From contig NZ_ANAY01000007.1 in the NCBI RefSeq assembly GCF_000340965.1, positions 1 through 64,000 of the forward strand: a DNA stretch of 64,000 nt, in the 5' to 3' direction. Position numbers and translations under genes: made by a program. Shown one piece after another: positions 45,889 through 55,047 of this stretch. The notes below the pieces were generated by a model, which did no database searches, was not told the origin of the DNA, and was given only the letters and a program-made list of their open reading frames with translations. The DNA is from Nocardiopsis kunsanensis DSM 44524. Its GTDB lineage: Bacteria; Actinomycetota; Actinomycetes; Streptosporangiales; Streptosporangiaceae. Within the stretch, counting starts at the first letter, position 1; each line of letters begins with the position of its first letter.

Positions 45889-47121
45889 ATGCCTTCCGTA
45901 GCCCTCGACGGCGAAGCCGTACCGTCCACCGGTGCCCTGCCCGAGGAGGCACTGGCCGAGCTCGGCCGGCGTCCCCTCGGGTTCTACGTCCACGTACCGT
46001 TCTGCGTCACCCGTTGCGGGTACTGCGACTTCAACACCTACACCGCCGAGGAGCTCGTCTCCCGCGACGGCACCGCCACGTCCTCGCGGGAGACCTACGC
46101 GGACCAGGCCCTCGCCGAGATCGATCTGGCCGACCGGATCCTGACCGGCGAGCGTCCCCGGGTCAGCACGGTCTTCGTGGGCGGGGGAACACCCACACTC
46201 CTGCCGGCCGAGGACCTCGGACGCATCGTCACCCGGATCCGCGACCGCTTCGGCCTGCATCCCGACGCCGAACTCACCACCGAGGCCAACCCGGAGACGG
46301 TCGACCCCGACTATCTCGCCCGTTTGCGCGAGGCAGGGTTCACCCGGGTCTCCTTCGGCATGCAGAGCGCACGCGAACACGTCCTGAAGGTCCTGGAACG
46401 GGGGCACACCCCCGGCAGGCCCGAGCAGTGCGTGGCCTGGGCCCGTGAGGCCGGCTTCGACCACGTCAACCTCGACCTCATCTACGGGACCCCGGGAGAG
46501 ACCGACGAGGACTGGGCCGCGTCCCTGGAAGCAGCGATCGCCGCGGGTCCCGACCACGTCTCGGCCTATTCCCTCATCGTCGAGGAAGGCACCCGCCTGG
46601 CCGTACGTGTCCGCCGCGGTGAACTCTCCGAACCGGACGAGGACACCATGGCCGACCGCTACCTCATGGCCGACGACACCCTCACCGCAGCCGGGTACCG
46701 CTCCTACGAGGTCTCCAACTGGGCCCGTGGCCCGCACGGGCGCAGCGAGCACAACCACCTGTACTGGACCGGCGGTCACTGGTGGGGGGTGGGGCCGGGC
46801 GCCCACAGCCATGTCGGCGGCACCCGCTGGTGGAACGTCAAACACCCGGCCGCCTACGCCCAGCGTCTGGCCGCCGGAGAGAGCCCCGGCCACGCACGGG
46901 AAGTGCTCACCGCGGAGGAACGCCGCTTCGAACGCATCCTCCTGGAACTGCGTGTGGCCGAGGGCTGCCCGCTCGACCTCCTCGACGCGCACGGCCGTGC
47001 CGCCGCCGAACACGCTGTCGCCAAGGGCCTGCTCGGGGCCGACGCGTACCGTAGCGGCCGTGCTGTCCTGACCCGACGCGGCCGCCTGCTGGCCGATGCA
47101 GTCGTCCGCGAACTCACCTGA
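45889..47121 (+). CDS. hemW: Radical SAM haem chaperone HemW
   Basis: HemW is a radical-SAM protein that binds haem and delivers it to targets; it was formerly called coproporphyrinogen III oxidase-like HemN. The 410-residue protein has FYVHVPFCVTRCGYCDF, the CxxxCxxC cluster motif, then GGGTPTLL and the C-terminal HemN region (NHLYWTGGHWWGVGPGAHS). The Cys after CxYC that true HemN oxidases carry is not evident. It belongs to the lepA-hemW-hrcA backbone, here split by the maltose island. Confidence 0.92.
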   Translation: MPSVALDGEAVPSTGALPEEALAELGRRPLGFYVHVPFCVTRCGYCDFNTYTAEELVSRDGTATSSRETYADQALAEIDLADRILTGERPRVSTVFVGGGTPTLLPAEDLGRIVTRIRDRFGLHPDAELTTEANPETVDPDYLARLREAGFTRVSFGMQSAREHVLKVLERGHTPGRPEQCVAWAREAGFDHVNLDLIYGTPGETDEDWAASLEAAIAAGPDHVSAYSLIVEEGTRLAVRVRRGELSEPDEDTMADRYLMADDTLTAAGYRSYEVSNWARGPHGRSEHNHLYWTGGHWWGVGPGAHSHVGGTRWWNVKHPAAYAQRLAAGESPGHAREVLTAEERRFERILLELRVAEGCPLDLLDAHGRAAAEHAVAKGLLGADAYRSGRAVLTRRGRLLADAVVRELT

Positions 47122-47181
47122 CCCGGACAGGAACGGAGGGGACCGCTACGGGCCCCCTCCGGTATGTGTGTTGCCCGTCCC

Positions 47182-47877
47182 TCAGCTGACCCAGTTGACG
47201 TTGAACGGGAAGCGGTACCACTCACCGCGCCCTGCCGCGCCGGCGGCCTTGATCTGCAGCACGATCGAGGTGATGAACAGCGCCATCCACGTCAGGTATC
47301 CGATGAGCACGAACATCAGCACACCGCTGATGAAGTAGCCGATCAGCATCAGCAGCTGGAAGTTGAGCGCTTGTGCGGTGTGGTACCGCACGTAGGGCGA
47401 CTCGTCCTTCTTCAGCAGGTACATGATGAGCGCGACGAGCCATCCGAAGATCGCACCGATGTGCGCGACCTTCGCCGAGTCGCACTCGGGCGGGGTCGGA
47501 TGGCCGTAGCCGTACATGTCGCCGCCCTGGCCGTAGGGAGCACCCCACGCCTGGCCCTGGTGGGGCGAGGGCATACCGGGGCCCTGGCCGTAGGGGACCG
47601 GCATGTTGCCCTGCTGGTAGCCGGCAGGAGGCATGCCCTGGCCCCCGGGGTGGTCGCCGGCCGCGGGCGGCGGACCGTAGCCGCCGCTCTGCGGCTGTTG
47701 TCCCCCCGAGTGCGGGGGCGGGTAACCACCGGGTGCCTGGGCGGGCGGGGGCGGGTAGCCACCGGGTGCCTGGGCGGGCGGTGGCGGGTAACCGCCGGTG
47801 CCGCCCTGGGGAGGCATGCCGCCGTTGTGCTGCCATCCCTGACCACCGTGGCCCGGGGGAGGGTGCGGATAGGACAT
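47182..47877 (-). CDS. DUF4870 membrane protein with Pro/Gly-rich N-terminus
   Basis: A 231-residue protein. The first 125 residues are low-complexity (repeats of GGYPPPPAQAP), likely cytoplasmic and disordered. The rest is a DUF4870 domain: CDSAKVAHIGAIFGW, three or four hydrophobic segments, a charged KKDESPYVRYHTAQALNFQ motif, and GEWYRFPF near the end. The function of DUF4870 is unknown. It is 71 bp downstream of a second DUF4870 gene on the same strand, so the two are probably co-transcribed paralogues. ATG 47877 follows GAGG. Confidence 0.88.
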   Translation of the reverse strand: MSYPHPPPGHGGQGWQHNGGMPPQGGTGGYPPPPAQAPGGYPPPPAQAPGGYPPPHSGGQQPQSGGYGPPPAAGDHPGGQGMPPAGYQQGNMPVPYGQGPGMPSPHQGQAWGAPYGQGGDMYGYGHPTPPECDSAKVAHIGAIFGWLVALIMYLLKKDESPYVRYHTAQALNFQLLMLIGYFISGVLMFVLIGYLTWMALFITSIVLQIKAAGAAGRGEWYRFPFNVNWVS

Positions 47878-47948
47878 GTGAATACCTCGGTCGTCCTGAT
47901 TGTGGGTGCAACGTGTCCCCGGGCAGGCGCAGGGCACCGGGGGCAGGG

Positions 47949-48938
47949 TCATTTGAGAAGGCGGATACTCAGCGGGTAGCGGTACCAATGCCCCTTGTTC
48001 GCGCTGGTGGCGGCCAGCACGCCGAAGACGATCGCGACGATCCAGATCAGCGCGAACAGAGCCGAACCGATCCAGGACAGCGTCGGGAAGAAGATCCCCA
48101 GTGAGATGAAGGTCGCCAACGCGATGATGTAGGGGATGAGCAACGTGAACTGGAAGTTGGCCGCCTCGGAGGAGTGGTGGCGTACGAACGCCGACTGTTT
48201 GCGCTTGGCGAGGTGGATCGCCAGCGGGGGCAACCACCCAACACAGGCCAGGATGAAACCGGAAAGGTGCGCCAGCATGCCCACGAGCACGTCGTTGCCG
48301 CTGCCCGGAGCCTGCTGGGCCGGGGCGCCGGGCTGACCGTGGATCCCCTGATCGGGTCCGCCGTAGGGGCCGGGCTGTGGAGGCTGCTGGCCGTACCCCG
48401 GCTGCGGGGGCATGCCGGGCTGTCCCGGCTGTGGAGGCTGGCCGGGCTGCGGAGGCTGTCCGGGCGGTCCGTACCCGTGCTTCTGGGGCTGCTGCGGGGC
48501 GCCGTAGGGGCCGGGCTGCGGTGGCTGCTGGCCGTACCCCGGCTGCGGGGGCATGCCGGGCTGTCCCGGCTGTGGAGGCTGGCCGGGCTGCGGAGGCTGT
48601 CCGGGCGGTCCGTACCCGTGCTGCTGGGGCTGCTGCGGGGCGCCGTGGCCCGGCAGACCGCCCGAGGGCCGGCCCTGGGACGGCGGCCCGTACCCGGGCT
48701 GTCCGCCGGAGGGCGGCTGCTGAGCCCGGTCCGGCTGACCGTGCTCGGGCGCGTACGGGGACTGAGCTCCCGAGGGCTGTCCGGGGGCCGGCTGCTGGGG
48801 AGCATGACCGGGGTGCGCGCCCTCGACCGGCTGCTGTTCACCCGAGGACTGCGGCGCGTACGGTGACTGCGCGCCGGACTGCTGCCCCTCCTGGGGACCC
48901 TCGTCCGGGGAAGGGGGGTTCGTCGGGGTCTCGCTCAT
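47949..48938 (-). CDS. DUF4870 membrane protein with duplicated Pro/Gln-rich region
   Basis: A 329-residue paralogue of the next gene. The C-terminal DUF4870 domain has VLVGMLAHLSGFILACVGW, the RKQSAFVRHHSSEAANFQF motif and GHWYRYPL. The N-terminal 200 or so residues are Pro/Gln/Gly-rich and contain a 47-residue unit present twice in tandem, differing mainly by a Lys/Gln change. The low-complexity part may mediate protein contacts at the membrane. Function unknown. Confidence 0.88.
   Translation of the reverse strand: MSETPTNPPSPDEGPQEGQQSGAQSPYAPQSSGEQQPVEGAHPGHAPQQPAPGQPSGAQSPYAPEHGQPDRAQQPPSGGQPGYGPPSQGRPSGGLPGHGAPQQPQQHGYGPPGQPPQPGQPPQPGQPGMPPQPGYGQQPPQPGPYGAPQQPQKHGYGPPGQPPQPGQPPQPGQPGMPPQPGYGQQPPQPGPYGGPDQGIHGQPGAPAQQAPGSGNDVLVGMLAHLSGFILACVGWLPPLAIHLAKRKQSAFVRHHSSEAANFQFTLLIPYIIALATFISLGIFFPTLSWIGSALFALIWIVAIVFGVLAATSANKGHWYRYPLSIRLLK
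48361..48642 (-). repeat. 141-bp tandem duplication inside DUF4870 gene
   Basis: Two adjacent copies, 48361-48501 and 48502-48642, each 141 bp (47 codons), with only about three differences. The near identity points to a recent duplication or ongoing homogenisation. The frame is kept. Confidence 0.9.
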
Positions 48939-49060
48939 GCTGTTCCTTGACTCCGCTGGTTGGGGGCGCTGATGGTCCTACCGGGCAGTACCGACGACCG
49001 AGGGGCCGCGGGGCCGGAGGACACGGACGGCGCACCAGTCCTGTGACGCTGCCTGAAATC

Positions 49061-49903
49061 CTATGGTTCCTCCGGGTGGGGTCCCGTCACGAAGTCGATG
49101 AGTTCTTCGACCCGCCCCAGCAGGGCGGGTTCCAGATCAGCATAGGTACGGACCGACCCGAGGATCCGCCCCCAGGCCTCGCCTGTGCCGCACTGCCACC
49201 CCAGGGCGTCCACCACCCCTTCCTTCCAGGGCAGGCCCCTCGGGACCTGCGGCCACGCCCCGATACCGACCGCGCCGGGCCGCACGGCCTGCCACACGTC
49301 GACGTAGGGGTGTCCGGCGACCAGGACGTCCTCACCCGTGACCCGTTCGGCGATCCGGCTCTCCTTGGAACCGGGGACCAGATGGTCGACGAGCACACCC
49401 AGTCGTCGGCCCGGACCGGGGGAGAACTCCGCGACGATCTCCGGAAGGGCATCCACACCCTCCAGGAACTCCACCGCCACGCCCTCCACACGCAGGTCGT
49501 GGCCCCAGACCTTCTCCACCAGCTCCGCGTCGTGCGCGCCCTCGACGTAGATACGGCTCTCGCGCGCCACGCGCGCACGGGCACCGGTGACCGCCACCGA
49601 CCCCGAGGCGCTGCGCAGCGGCCCGCCCGATGCTTTCGGCGCCGGACGCACCAGAGTCACCGGGCGCCCCTCCAGCAGGAAGGCCGCCGGCCCCAGGTCG
49701 AAGACCCGGAGTCTGCCCTTGCGGTCCTCGAGGGTGACCGTGGCCTTGTCCCAGGACACCACCGCGCCGCAGAAGGCCTCGTCGGCGTCCTCCACCACGA
49801 GTCCGCGTTCCATCTCGACCTCGCGGACCGCGCCCTTGCGCGGCCTACGCCAGTCGCCCGCCAGCACGTCACGGCCGTAGCGGCCGGTTCCCTCGCTTGC
49901 CAC
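49061..49903 (-). CDS. DUF3097 domain protein
   Basis: A 280-residue protein of the actinobacterial DUF3097 family. It shows an N-terminal beta-rich region ([13 protein letters not shown]), then a TOPRIM-like stretch [19 protein letters not shown] with acidic residues, [13 protein letters not shown] and [11 protein letters not shown] nucleic-acid role is plausible from the TOPRIM-like motifs but is inference. It starts with GTG and is divergent from hrcA, its usual neighbour. Confidence 0.85.
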   Translation of the reverse strand: MASEGTGRYGRDVLAGDWRRPRKGAVREVEMERGLVVEDADEAFCGAVVSWDKATVTLEDRKGRLRVFDLGPAAFLLEGRPVTLVRPAPKASGGPLRSASGSVAVTGARARVARESRIYVEGAHDAELVEKVWGHDLRVEGVAVEFLEGVDALPEIVAEFSPGPGRRLGVLVDHLVPGSKESRIAERVTGEDVLVAGHPYVDVWQAVRPGAVGIGAWPQVPRGLPWKEGVVDALGWQCGTGEAWGRILGSVRTYADLEPALLGRVEELIDFVTGPHPEEP

Positions 49904-50038
49904 GGTGGTGCAGTCTAACGGGTGGCCGTTCCCTCCCTCTCCGCACAGGCTCCGGCCTGCCCCGAGAAGCCCTGCGAGGACCGGGTCCGGGCAATCTCAC
50001 CCCCGAGTCACTGCTCGGGTTTGCGATCGGGCATAGAA

Positions 50039-50065
50039 TTGGCACTGTGGACCAAGGAGTGCCAG
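50039..50065. promoter_or_regulatory. CIRCE operator of hrcA-dnaJ
   Basis: TTGGCACTG-N9-GAGTGCCAG matches the CIRCE consensus TTAGCACTC-N9-GAGTGCTAA with three changes, keeping a near-perfect inverted repeat. A -10 box TAGAAT (50034-50039) touches its left edge, so HrcA bound here would cover the transcription start of its own operon. Heat should relieve repression. Confidence 0.88.
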
Positions 50066-50076
50066 GAGGTGGCGAG

Positions 50077-51090
50077 TTGCTGAACGAGCGCAAGCTCGCA
50101 GTCCTGCGTGCCGTCGTCGAGGATTTCGTCAACACCAACGAACCGGTCGGGTCCAGGGCTCTGGCCGACCGGCACCCGCTCGGTGTCTCACCAGCGACCA
50201 TCCGCAACGACATGGTGGCCTTGGAGGAGGACGGGTACATCGCCCAGCCGCACACCAGTGCCGGCCGGGTACCCACGGACAAGGGCTACCGCCTCTTCGT
50301 CGACCGGCTCTCCTCGGTCAAACCGCTCTCCGCGCCGGAACGCCGCGCGATCGAGTCCTTCCTCGGCGGTGCCGTCGACCTGGACGAGATCGTCGCCCGC
50401 ACCGTGCGCCTGCTCGCACAGCTCACCCGCCAGGTGGCGATCGTGCAGTATCCTTCGCTGACACGTTCGTCGGTCCAGCACGTGGAACTGGTGCCCCTCG
50501 GGGGCCAGCGGATCATGATGGTCGTCATCACCGACACGGGCCGGGTCGAACAACGTGTCATCGACGGTCTGGAGGCCGTCAGCGAGCATGCGGTCAGCGA
50601 CCTGCGTGCCATGCTCAACAGAGCCATCGCAGGGTGCTACCTCAGCGACGTCCCGGAGACGGTCGACGACCTGCCCGCGCAGGTCCCGCCCGAGCACCGC
50701 GGAATCGCGGTGTCGGTTCTCTCCGTCCTGCTGGAGAGCCTGGTCGAGCGGCACGAGGAGAAGATCGTGCTGGCTGGTACCGCCAACCTCGCCGCGGTCG
50801 ACTTCGCCGCCAGTTTCAGGGACGTCCTCGAGGCCTTGGAAGAGAACATGGTCCTCATCCGTTTGTTGGGTGAGGAGAAGGATCCCTCGATGCTCACCGT
50901 GAGTATCGGCGAGGAGAATTTCCACAAGGGTCTTCGATCCACCTCCGTCGTGTCGGCCGACTACGGTGTGGGAAACCAGTCGCTGGCCAAGATCGGTGTG
51001 GTGGGACCCACCCGTATGGACTACCCCGGGACGATGGGGGCGGTCCGCGCGGTGGCTCGGTATGTCGGACAGATTTTGGCAGGACAGTAA
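50077..51090 (+). CDS. hrcA: Heat-inducible repressor HrcA
   Basis: HrcA represses chaperone genes by binding CIRCE. The 337-residue protein has an N-terminal winged helix ([50 protein letters not shown]) and a C-terminal dimerisation domain ([25 protein letters not shown]). The best start is TTG 50077: AGGAGGT precedes it by 7 nt and [11 protein letters not shown] fits family N-termini; a GTG at 50047 lies inside CIRCE. It is followed by dnaJ after 4 bp. Confidence 0.94.
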   Translation: MLNERKLAVLRAVVEDFVNTNEPVGSRALADRHPLGVSPATIRNDMVALEEDGYIAQPHTSAGRVPTDKGYRLFVDRLSSVKPLSAPERRAIESFLGGAVDLDEIVARTVRLLAQLTRQVAIVQYPSLTRSSVQHVELVPLGGQRIMMVVITDTGRVEQRVIDGLEAVSEHAVSDLRAMLNRAIAGCYLSDVPETVDDLPAQVPPEHRGIAVSVLSVLLESLVERHEEKIVLAGTANLAAVDFAASFRDVLEALEENMVLIRLLGEEKDPSMLTVSIGEENFHKGLRSTSVVSADYGVGNQSLAKIGVVGPTRMDYPGTMGAVRAVARYVGQILAGQ

Positions 51091-51094
51091 CCCA

Positions 51095-52243
51095 GTGGCC
51101 AGAGATTATTACCAGACTCTCGGGGTGCGTCGAGACGCGTCCAAGGACGAGATCAAGAAGGCTTACCGACGGCTCGCCCGAGAGCTGCACCCAGACATCA
51201 ACCCGGACCCTGCCACGCAGGAGCGCTTCAAGGAAGTGACCCAGGCCTACGAGGTCCTCTCCGACGAGAGCAAGCGTCGGATGTTCGACATGGGTCAGGA
51301 CCCCTTCGCGGCCGCCGGTGGCGGCGGCGGTGCCGGGGGCTTCGGTGGCGCCGGCGGTTTCGCGTTCGACGACATCATGAACGCGTTCTTCGGCGGGGGG
51401 CAGCCCGGAGGCGGACGCGGTCCGCGCGAGCGCGTGCGCCGCGGCCGCAGCATCAAGATCCGCGTCGAGCTCGACCTGGTCGAGACCGCCTTCGGCGTCA
51501 CCAAGGAGATCACCTTCCCCACAGCGATCCTGTGCGACACCTGCCAGGGCGAGGGGACCGCGGCCGGCTCACACCGCACCACGTGCGAGATGTGCCACGG
51601 CCAGGGCGAGGTCTCGCAGGTCACCCGGTCCTTCCTGGGCCAGGTCATGACCTCCCGTCCCTGCCCGCAGTGCTCCGGCCAGGGAACGGTCATCACCGAC
51701 CCCTGCGCCGACTGCACGGGCGAGGGCCGGGTGCGCGAGAAGGTCACCCGGAAGGTCAAGATCCCCGCCGGTGTCGACGACGGCGTGCGCATCCAGCTCG
51801 CCGGCGAGGGCGAGGTCGGTCCCAACGGCGGACCGCGCGGTGACGTGATCGTGGAGATCGTCCAGAAGCCGCACCCCACCTTCGAACGGCGCGGCGACGA
51901 CCTGCACTGCACCATCACCGTCCCCATGACGGCCGCAGCGCTCGGTGCCTCCTTCGACTTCGACACGCTCGACGGGACCGAGAACATCGACCTGCGCCCG
52001 GGGACCAACTCCGGGCACGTCATCACCCTGCCGGGCAAGGGCGTCACCCGCCTGGAGGGCAGCGGCCGCGGCGACCTGCGCATCCGCGTGGACGTCGAGA
52101 CGCCGAGCAAGCTGGACGAGGAACAGGAGTCCATGCTGCGCAAGTTCGCCGAACTGCGCGGTGAGGACAAGACACCCGGCAAGTTCAGTCCGGGGCACGG
52201 CGGGTTCTTCTCCAAGATCCGCGACGCCTTCGGCGCGAAGTGA
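51095..52243 (+). CDS. dnaJ: Chaperone DnaJ
   Basis: Hsp40 co-chaperone that loads substrates on DnaK. The 382-residue protein has a J-domain (DYYQTLGVRRDAS, the HPD motif in ARELHPDINP), a Gly-rich linker, the four CxxCxG zinc repeats (CDTCQGEG, CEMCHGQG, CPQCSGQG, CADCTGEG) and the C-terminal substrate domain. It starts with GTG 51095. As the second gene of the hrcA operon it is under CIRCE control, and rsmE overlaps its stop. Confidence 0.96.
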   Translation: MARDYYQTLGVRRDASKDEIKKAYRRLARELHPDINPDPATQERFKEVTQAYEVLSDESKRRMFDMGQDPFAAAGGGGGAGGFGGAGGFAFDDIMNAFFGGGQPGGGRGPRERVRRGRSIKIRVELDLVETAFGVTKEITFPTAILCDTCQGEGTAAGSHRTTCEMCHGQGEVSQVTRSFLGQVMTSRPCPQCSGQGTVITDPCADCTGEGRVREKVTRKVKIPAGVDDGVRIQLAGEGEVGPNGGPRGDVIVEIVQKPHPTFERRGDDLHCTITVPMTAAALGASFDFDTLDGTENIDLRPGTNSGHVITLPGKGVTRLEGSGRGDLRIRVDVETPSKLDEEQESMLRKFAELRGEDKTPGKFSPGHGGFFSKIRDAFGAK

Positions 52244-52986
52244 CACCGCCGGTCTTCCTCGTCGGTACCGCCGACCTCACCCCGGGCCCGGACACCACGG
52301 TCACCGTGGCCGGGCCCGAGGGCCGTCACGCGGCCATGGTGCGGCGCATCCGTGAAGGTGAGGTCGTCGATCTCTCCGACGGCGCGGGCCTGCGGGCCCG
52401 CGCCACCGTCGTGGGCGCGGGCAAGGACAGCATCGACTGCCGTCTCGGCGAGGTGCACACCGAACCCGAGCCCCGGCCCCGGTTGACCGTCGTCCAGGCA
52501 CTGCCCAAGGGCGACCGCGGTGAACTGGCGGTGGAGATGATGACCGAGGCCGGAGTGGAGACCGTCGTCCCTTGGGCGGCCGAACGCTGCGTGACCCGGT
52601 GGAAGGGACCGCGCACACAGAAGTCGCTCGACAAGTGGCGCAACACCGCCCGTGAGGCCGCCAAGCAGGCCCGTCGGTCGAGGGTGCCCGAGGTCGCCGA
52701 TCCGGCCGACCGGAGAACCGTGGCCGACCTCCTCGGCGACGCCACCCTCGCGGTGGTCCTGCACGAGGACGCGGACCGGACCCTGGCCACCATGGAACTG
52801 CCCGAGGACACCGGGGCCCACATCGTGCTCGTGGTCGGGCCGGAAGGTGGTTTCTCCCGGACCGAACTGGAGGCCTTCGACGAGGTCGGCGCCGTACGTG
52901 CGCTCCTGGGGCCCTCGGTCCTGCGCACCTCCACCGCCGGGGTGGCCGCGTTGTCGGTCCTGCAGGCGCGTACCGGCCGTTGGTGA
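52240..52986 (+). CDS. rsmE: 16S rRNA m3U1498 methyltransferase
   Basis: RsmE methylates U1498 of 16S rRNA. The 248-residue SPOUT enzyme has an N-terminal PUA-like region (TVAGPEGRHAAMVRRIREG) and the knotted SAM-binding C-terminus (VVGPEGGFSRTEL, LLGPSVLRTSTAGVAALSVLQ). It starts with GTG overlapping the dnaJ stop (GTGA), so translation is coupled. Confidence 0.95.
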   Translation: MTPPVFLVGTADLTPGPDTTVTVAGPEGRHAAMVRRIREGEVVDLSDGAGLRARATVVGAGKDSIDCRLGEVHTEPEPRPRLTVVQALPKGDRGELAVEMMTEAGVETVVPWAAERCVTRWKGPRTQKSLDKWRNTAREAAKQARRSRVPEVADPADRRTVADLLGDATLAVVLHEDADRTLATMELPEDTGAHIVLVVGPEGGFSRTELEAFDEVGAVRALLGPSVLRTSTAGVAALSVLQARTGRW

Positions 52987-53004
52987 ACACCGGCCCCGTG
53001 CCCA

Positions 53005-53035
53005 GGGCGGGGCGGGAGGCTGCTTCGCCCCGCCC
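53005..53035. terminator. Terminator hrcA operon / membrane protein
   Basis: Perfect 10-bp GC stem (GGGCGGGGCG with CGCCCCGCCC) and 11-nt loop in the 61-bp gap between the convergent genes; usable in both directions. Confidence 0.7.
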
Positions 53036-53047
53036 CGCCGTACGGGC

Positions 53048-53743
53048 TCAGCTGGTGCTGTCGGGGGCCTCGGTCTCGGGGGCCCCGGGGTCCTCCTGGC
53101 CGCTCTCGCCGTCCTCGGTCCCGTCCTCGTCACCGTCGTCCGGGGCGGGCTCGTCGGTCTCCTCCGGCTCGCTGGGCTCGCCGGAGGGTTCGCAGTCCTG
53201 CCCGGACTCGCCGGTGTCCGGTCGGTCCCCGTCCGGGCTCCGGGTGGGCTCGGAGCTGGGCCCGTCCTCGGGAGGGCAGGACGCCGCGGTCTCGTAGTCC
53301 TCCTCCTCGGAGGCGGTCGGACTCTGCTCCGGTGAGGGCTCGGGTGCGGGCGTCCCGGGGGGATCGCTCTCCGGCTGGGTGGTGCCGTCGTCGGTGCTCG
53401 TGGAGGTGTCCGGTGCGGCAGCCCCACCGTCGTTGTCGGTTCCGTCGCTGCCCAGGGGCGGTGTGCCGTCGCGGTCCGCGCCGGCCGGGACGATGTCCAG
53501 GACCTGGTCGCGCACCTGCGGGCTGGACATGATCACCGATGTGGCGATCAGGGCCGCACCGGCGACCGCGAGCGCGGGACGCAGCCATGGCAGACCGAAC
53601 CAGGCCGCCGCGCGCCCTTTCTCGGTTCTCTCCCGGATCAGGTCGAGCCCCTCGGCGGAAGGCTGGACGGAGTCGGCCTCGGCCTTGAGGAGCTGACGCA
53701 GCTGCGCCTCGAACTCGTCTTCGTTGTGGTGTGGGCTGGTCAT
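53048..53743 (-). CDS. Membrane protein, likely partner of the sigma factor
   Basis: Unrecognised 231-residue protein. The first 70 residues are cytoplasmic and charged (EFEAQLRQLLKAEADSV), then one membrane helix (PALAVAGAALIATSVIM), then a long acidic Glu/Asp/Pro/Ser/Thr-rich extracellular tail with a lone pair of Cys (SCPPED, QDCEPS). Its ATG overlaps the stop of the upstream sigma gene, the usual arrangement for a sigma factor and its anti-sigma protein. I see no ZAS zinc motif, so the anti-sigma role is inferred from position and topology only. Confidence 0.75.
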   Translation of the reverse strand: MTSPHHNEDEFEAQLRQLLKAEADSVQPSAEGLDLIRERTEKGRAAAWFGLPWLRPALAVAGAALIATSVIMSSPQVRDQVLDIVPAGADRDGTPPLGSDGTDNDGGAAAPDTSTSTDDGTTQPESDPPGTPAPEPSPEQSPTASEEEDYETAASCPPEDGPSSEPTRSPDGDRPDTGESGQDCEPSGEPSEPEETDEPAPDDGDEDGTEDGESGQEDPGAPETEAPDSTS

Positions 53744-54330
53744 GTCGTCTGCTCCAGAACAGAGCGGAGTGCGGTGATGCCGCGTGAGGTGTGGCTCTTG
53801 ACCGCACCTCGACTGATACCCATAGCGTCCGCGATCTGCGCCTCCGACAGGTCGCCGTAGTAACGCAGCGCGATCGCTTCGCGCTGACGGGTGGGGAGCT
53901 TGCGCAGAGCACGGATCACGGCCTCGCGCTCCAGCATGTTCATGGCGCCGATCTCGGCGCTGGGGGCATCGGGCAGGGCCTTGGGGGCGTGCTTCTCCAC
54001 GACCGCCCTGTGGCGCAGGACCGACCGGGCCTTGTTCACGACCGCCTGGCGCAGGTAGGACAGGGCCTTGTTCGGGTCCCGCAGGCGTCGCCAGGCGCCG
54101 TGCATGGCCACGAACGCGTCCTGTACGACCTCTTCCGCGGTCGCGTGGTCGCGCACAAGGAGTGAGGCGAGCCGCACGAGTGGCCGATAGTGCTCCCGGT
54201 AGAGCTCCGTCACCGCGTGATCGGCGTCCCACTCCACCGAGAGCGGGGCCGTGGTGGCTCCGGCCACCATGGTTTCTGTCGTCACATCGGTTCGACGCAC
54301 ACCCTTGTCGCGGGGTTTACGAAAGGGCAT
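53740..54330 (-). CDS. ECF-type sigma-70 family factor (SigE-like)
   Basis: A 196-residue sigma factor with region 2 (YREHYRPLVRLASLLVRDHATAEEVVQDAFVAMHGAW) and region 4 (LPTRQREAIALRYYGDLSEAQIADAMGISRGAVKSHTSRG), and no region 3, matching the small actinobacterial SigE-like ECF group. The first 30 residues are basic and variable. ATG 54330 has AAGAAGAGG directly upstream but rather close, so a start at GTG 54285 is possible. It is co-transcribed with the membrane protein that follows. Confidence 0.88.
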   Translation of the reverse strand: MPFRKPRDKGVRRTDVTTETMVAGATTAPLSVEWDADHAVTELYREHYRPLVRLASLLVRDHATAEEVVQDAFVAMHGAWRRLRDPNKALSYLRQAVVNKARSVLRHRAVVEKHAPKALPDAPSAEIGAMNMLEREAVIRALRKLPTRQREAIALRYYGDLSEAQIADAMGISRGAVKSHTSRGITALRSVLEQTT

Positions 54331-54547
54331 ACCTCTTCTTTCCCAAGTCGTCGTGCGATTGCATCCGTTGACATCCGAACACGCGTGGAAGGGGCAGGGG
54401 AACACGGGCCCGATGCGCACGGACGAGAAGCCTATCGCGCCGAAAACCGGTACACCCACGACCCCGGGGACCGGACCGCTCGGGGCGAACCGGGCCGGGC
54501 TGCGGCATGATGGGGCCGGAACACCCCTGAGGAAACGGAGGTTCCCC

Positions 54548-54898
54548 ATGTCCGAGAACGATTGTCTCTTCTGCAAGATCGTCCAGGGTGAGGTGCCCGC
54601 GGAGATCGTACGCGAGGGCGAGCGCACCGTTGCTTTCCGCGACATCAATCCGCAGGCGCCCACTCATGTGTTGGTGATCCCGCGCGAACACCATCCGGAC
54701 GCGGCCTCGGCGGCTGCGGCCGGGACCGGCCTGGTCGACGAGGTGACGCGGGAGGCGCACGAGGTGGCCAAGGCCGAGGGTGTGGACGGTACCGGTTACC
54801 GTCTGGTGTTCAACACCGGAAGCGGCGCGGGACAGACCGTCTTCCACCTGCACGCCCACGTCCTGGGCGGCCGTGGCCTCAACTGGCCCCCCGGGTAG
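54548..54898 (+). CDS. HIT family nucleotide hydrolase
   Basis: Small histidine-triad protein (116 residues) of the HINT type, hydrolysing adenosine phosphoramidates or related nucleotides. It starts SENDCLFCKIVQGEVPAEIV, and the active-site triad is QTVFHLHAHVLGGR. ATG 54548 follows GGAGG. It sits before phoH as in many actinobacteria but has its own gap of 149 bp. Confidence 0.93.
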   Translation: MSENDCLFCKIVQGEVPAEIVREGERTVAFRDINPQAPTHVLVIPREHHPDAASAAAAGTGLVDEVTREAHEVAKAEGVDGTGYRLVFNTGSGAGQTVFHLHAHVLGGRGLNWPPG

Positions 54899-54953
54899 AA
54901 CGGCGCGGTCCACAGCCGGACTCGGAGGATCGAATCGGCCCGGGTGCCCTTGG

Positions 54954-54959
54954 TAGAAT
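54954..54959 (+). promoter_or_regulatory. Probable -10 box of the phoH operon
   Basis: TAGAAT about 90 bp before the phoH start in an otherwise GC-rich gap; transcription would begin near 54966 with an 80-nt leader. No clear -35 is seen. Confidence 0.4.
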
Positions 54960-55047
54960 CGAGGACACCGGGCCACGCACACACGTACCCACCCGAACCG
55001 CGGTGGGTCGGACCGAAGGGTAGGGACAGCGGCCGCAAGGCCTCACC

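Noticed and set aside
48361-48642. Regular repeats that might look like a CRISPR array
   Set aside because: Only two 141-bp units with no unique spacers, and they are in frame within a Pro/Gln-rich protein.
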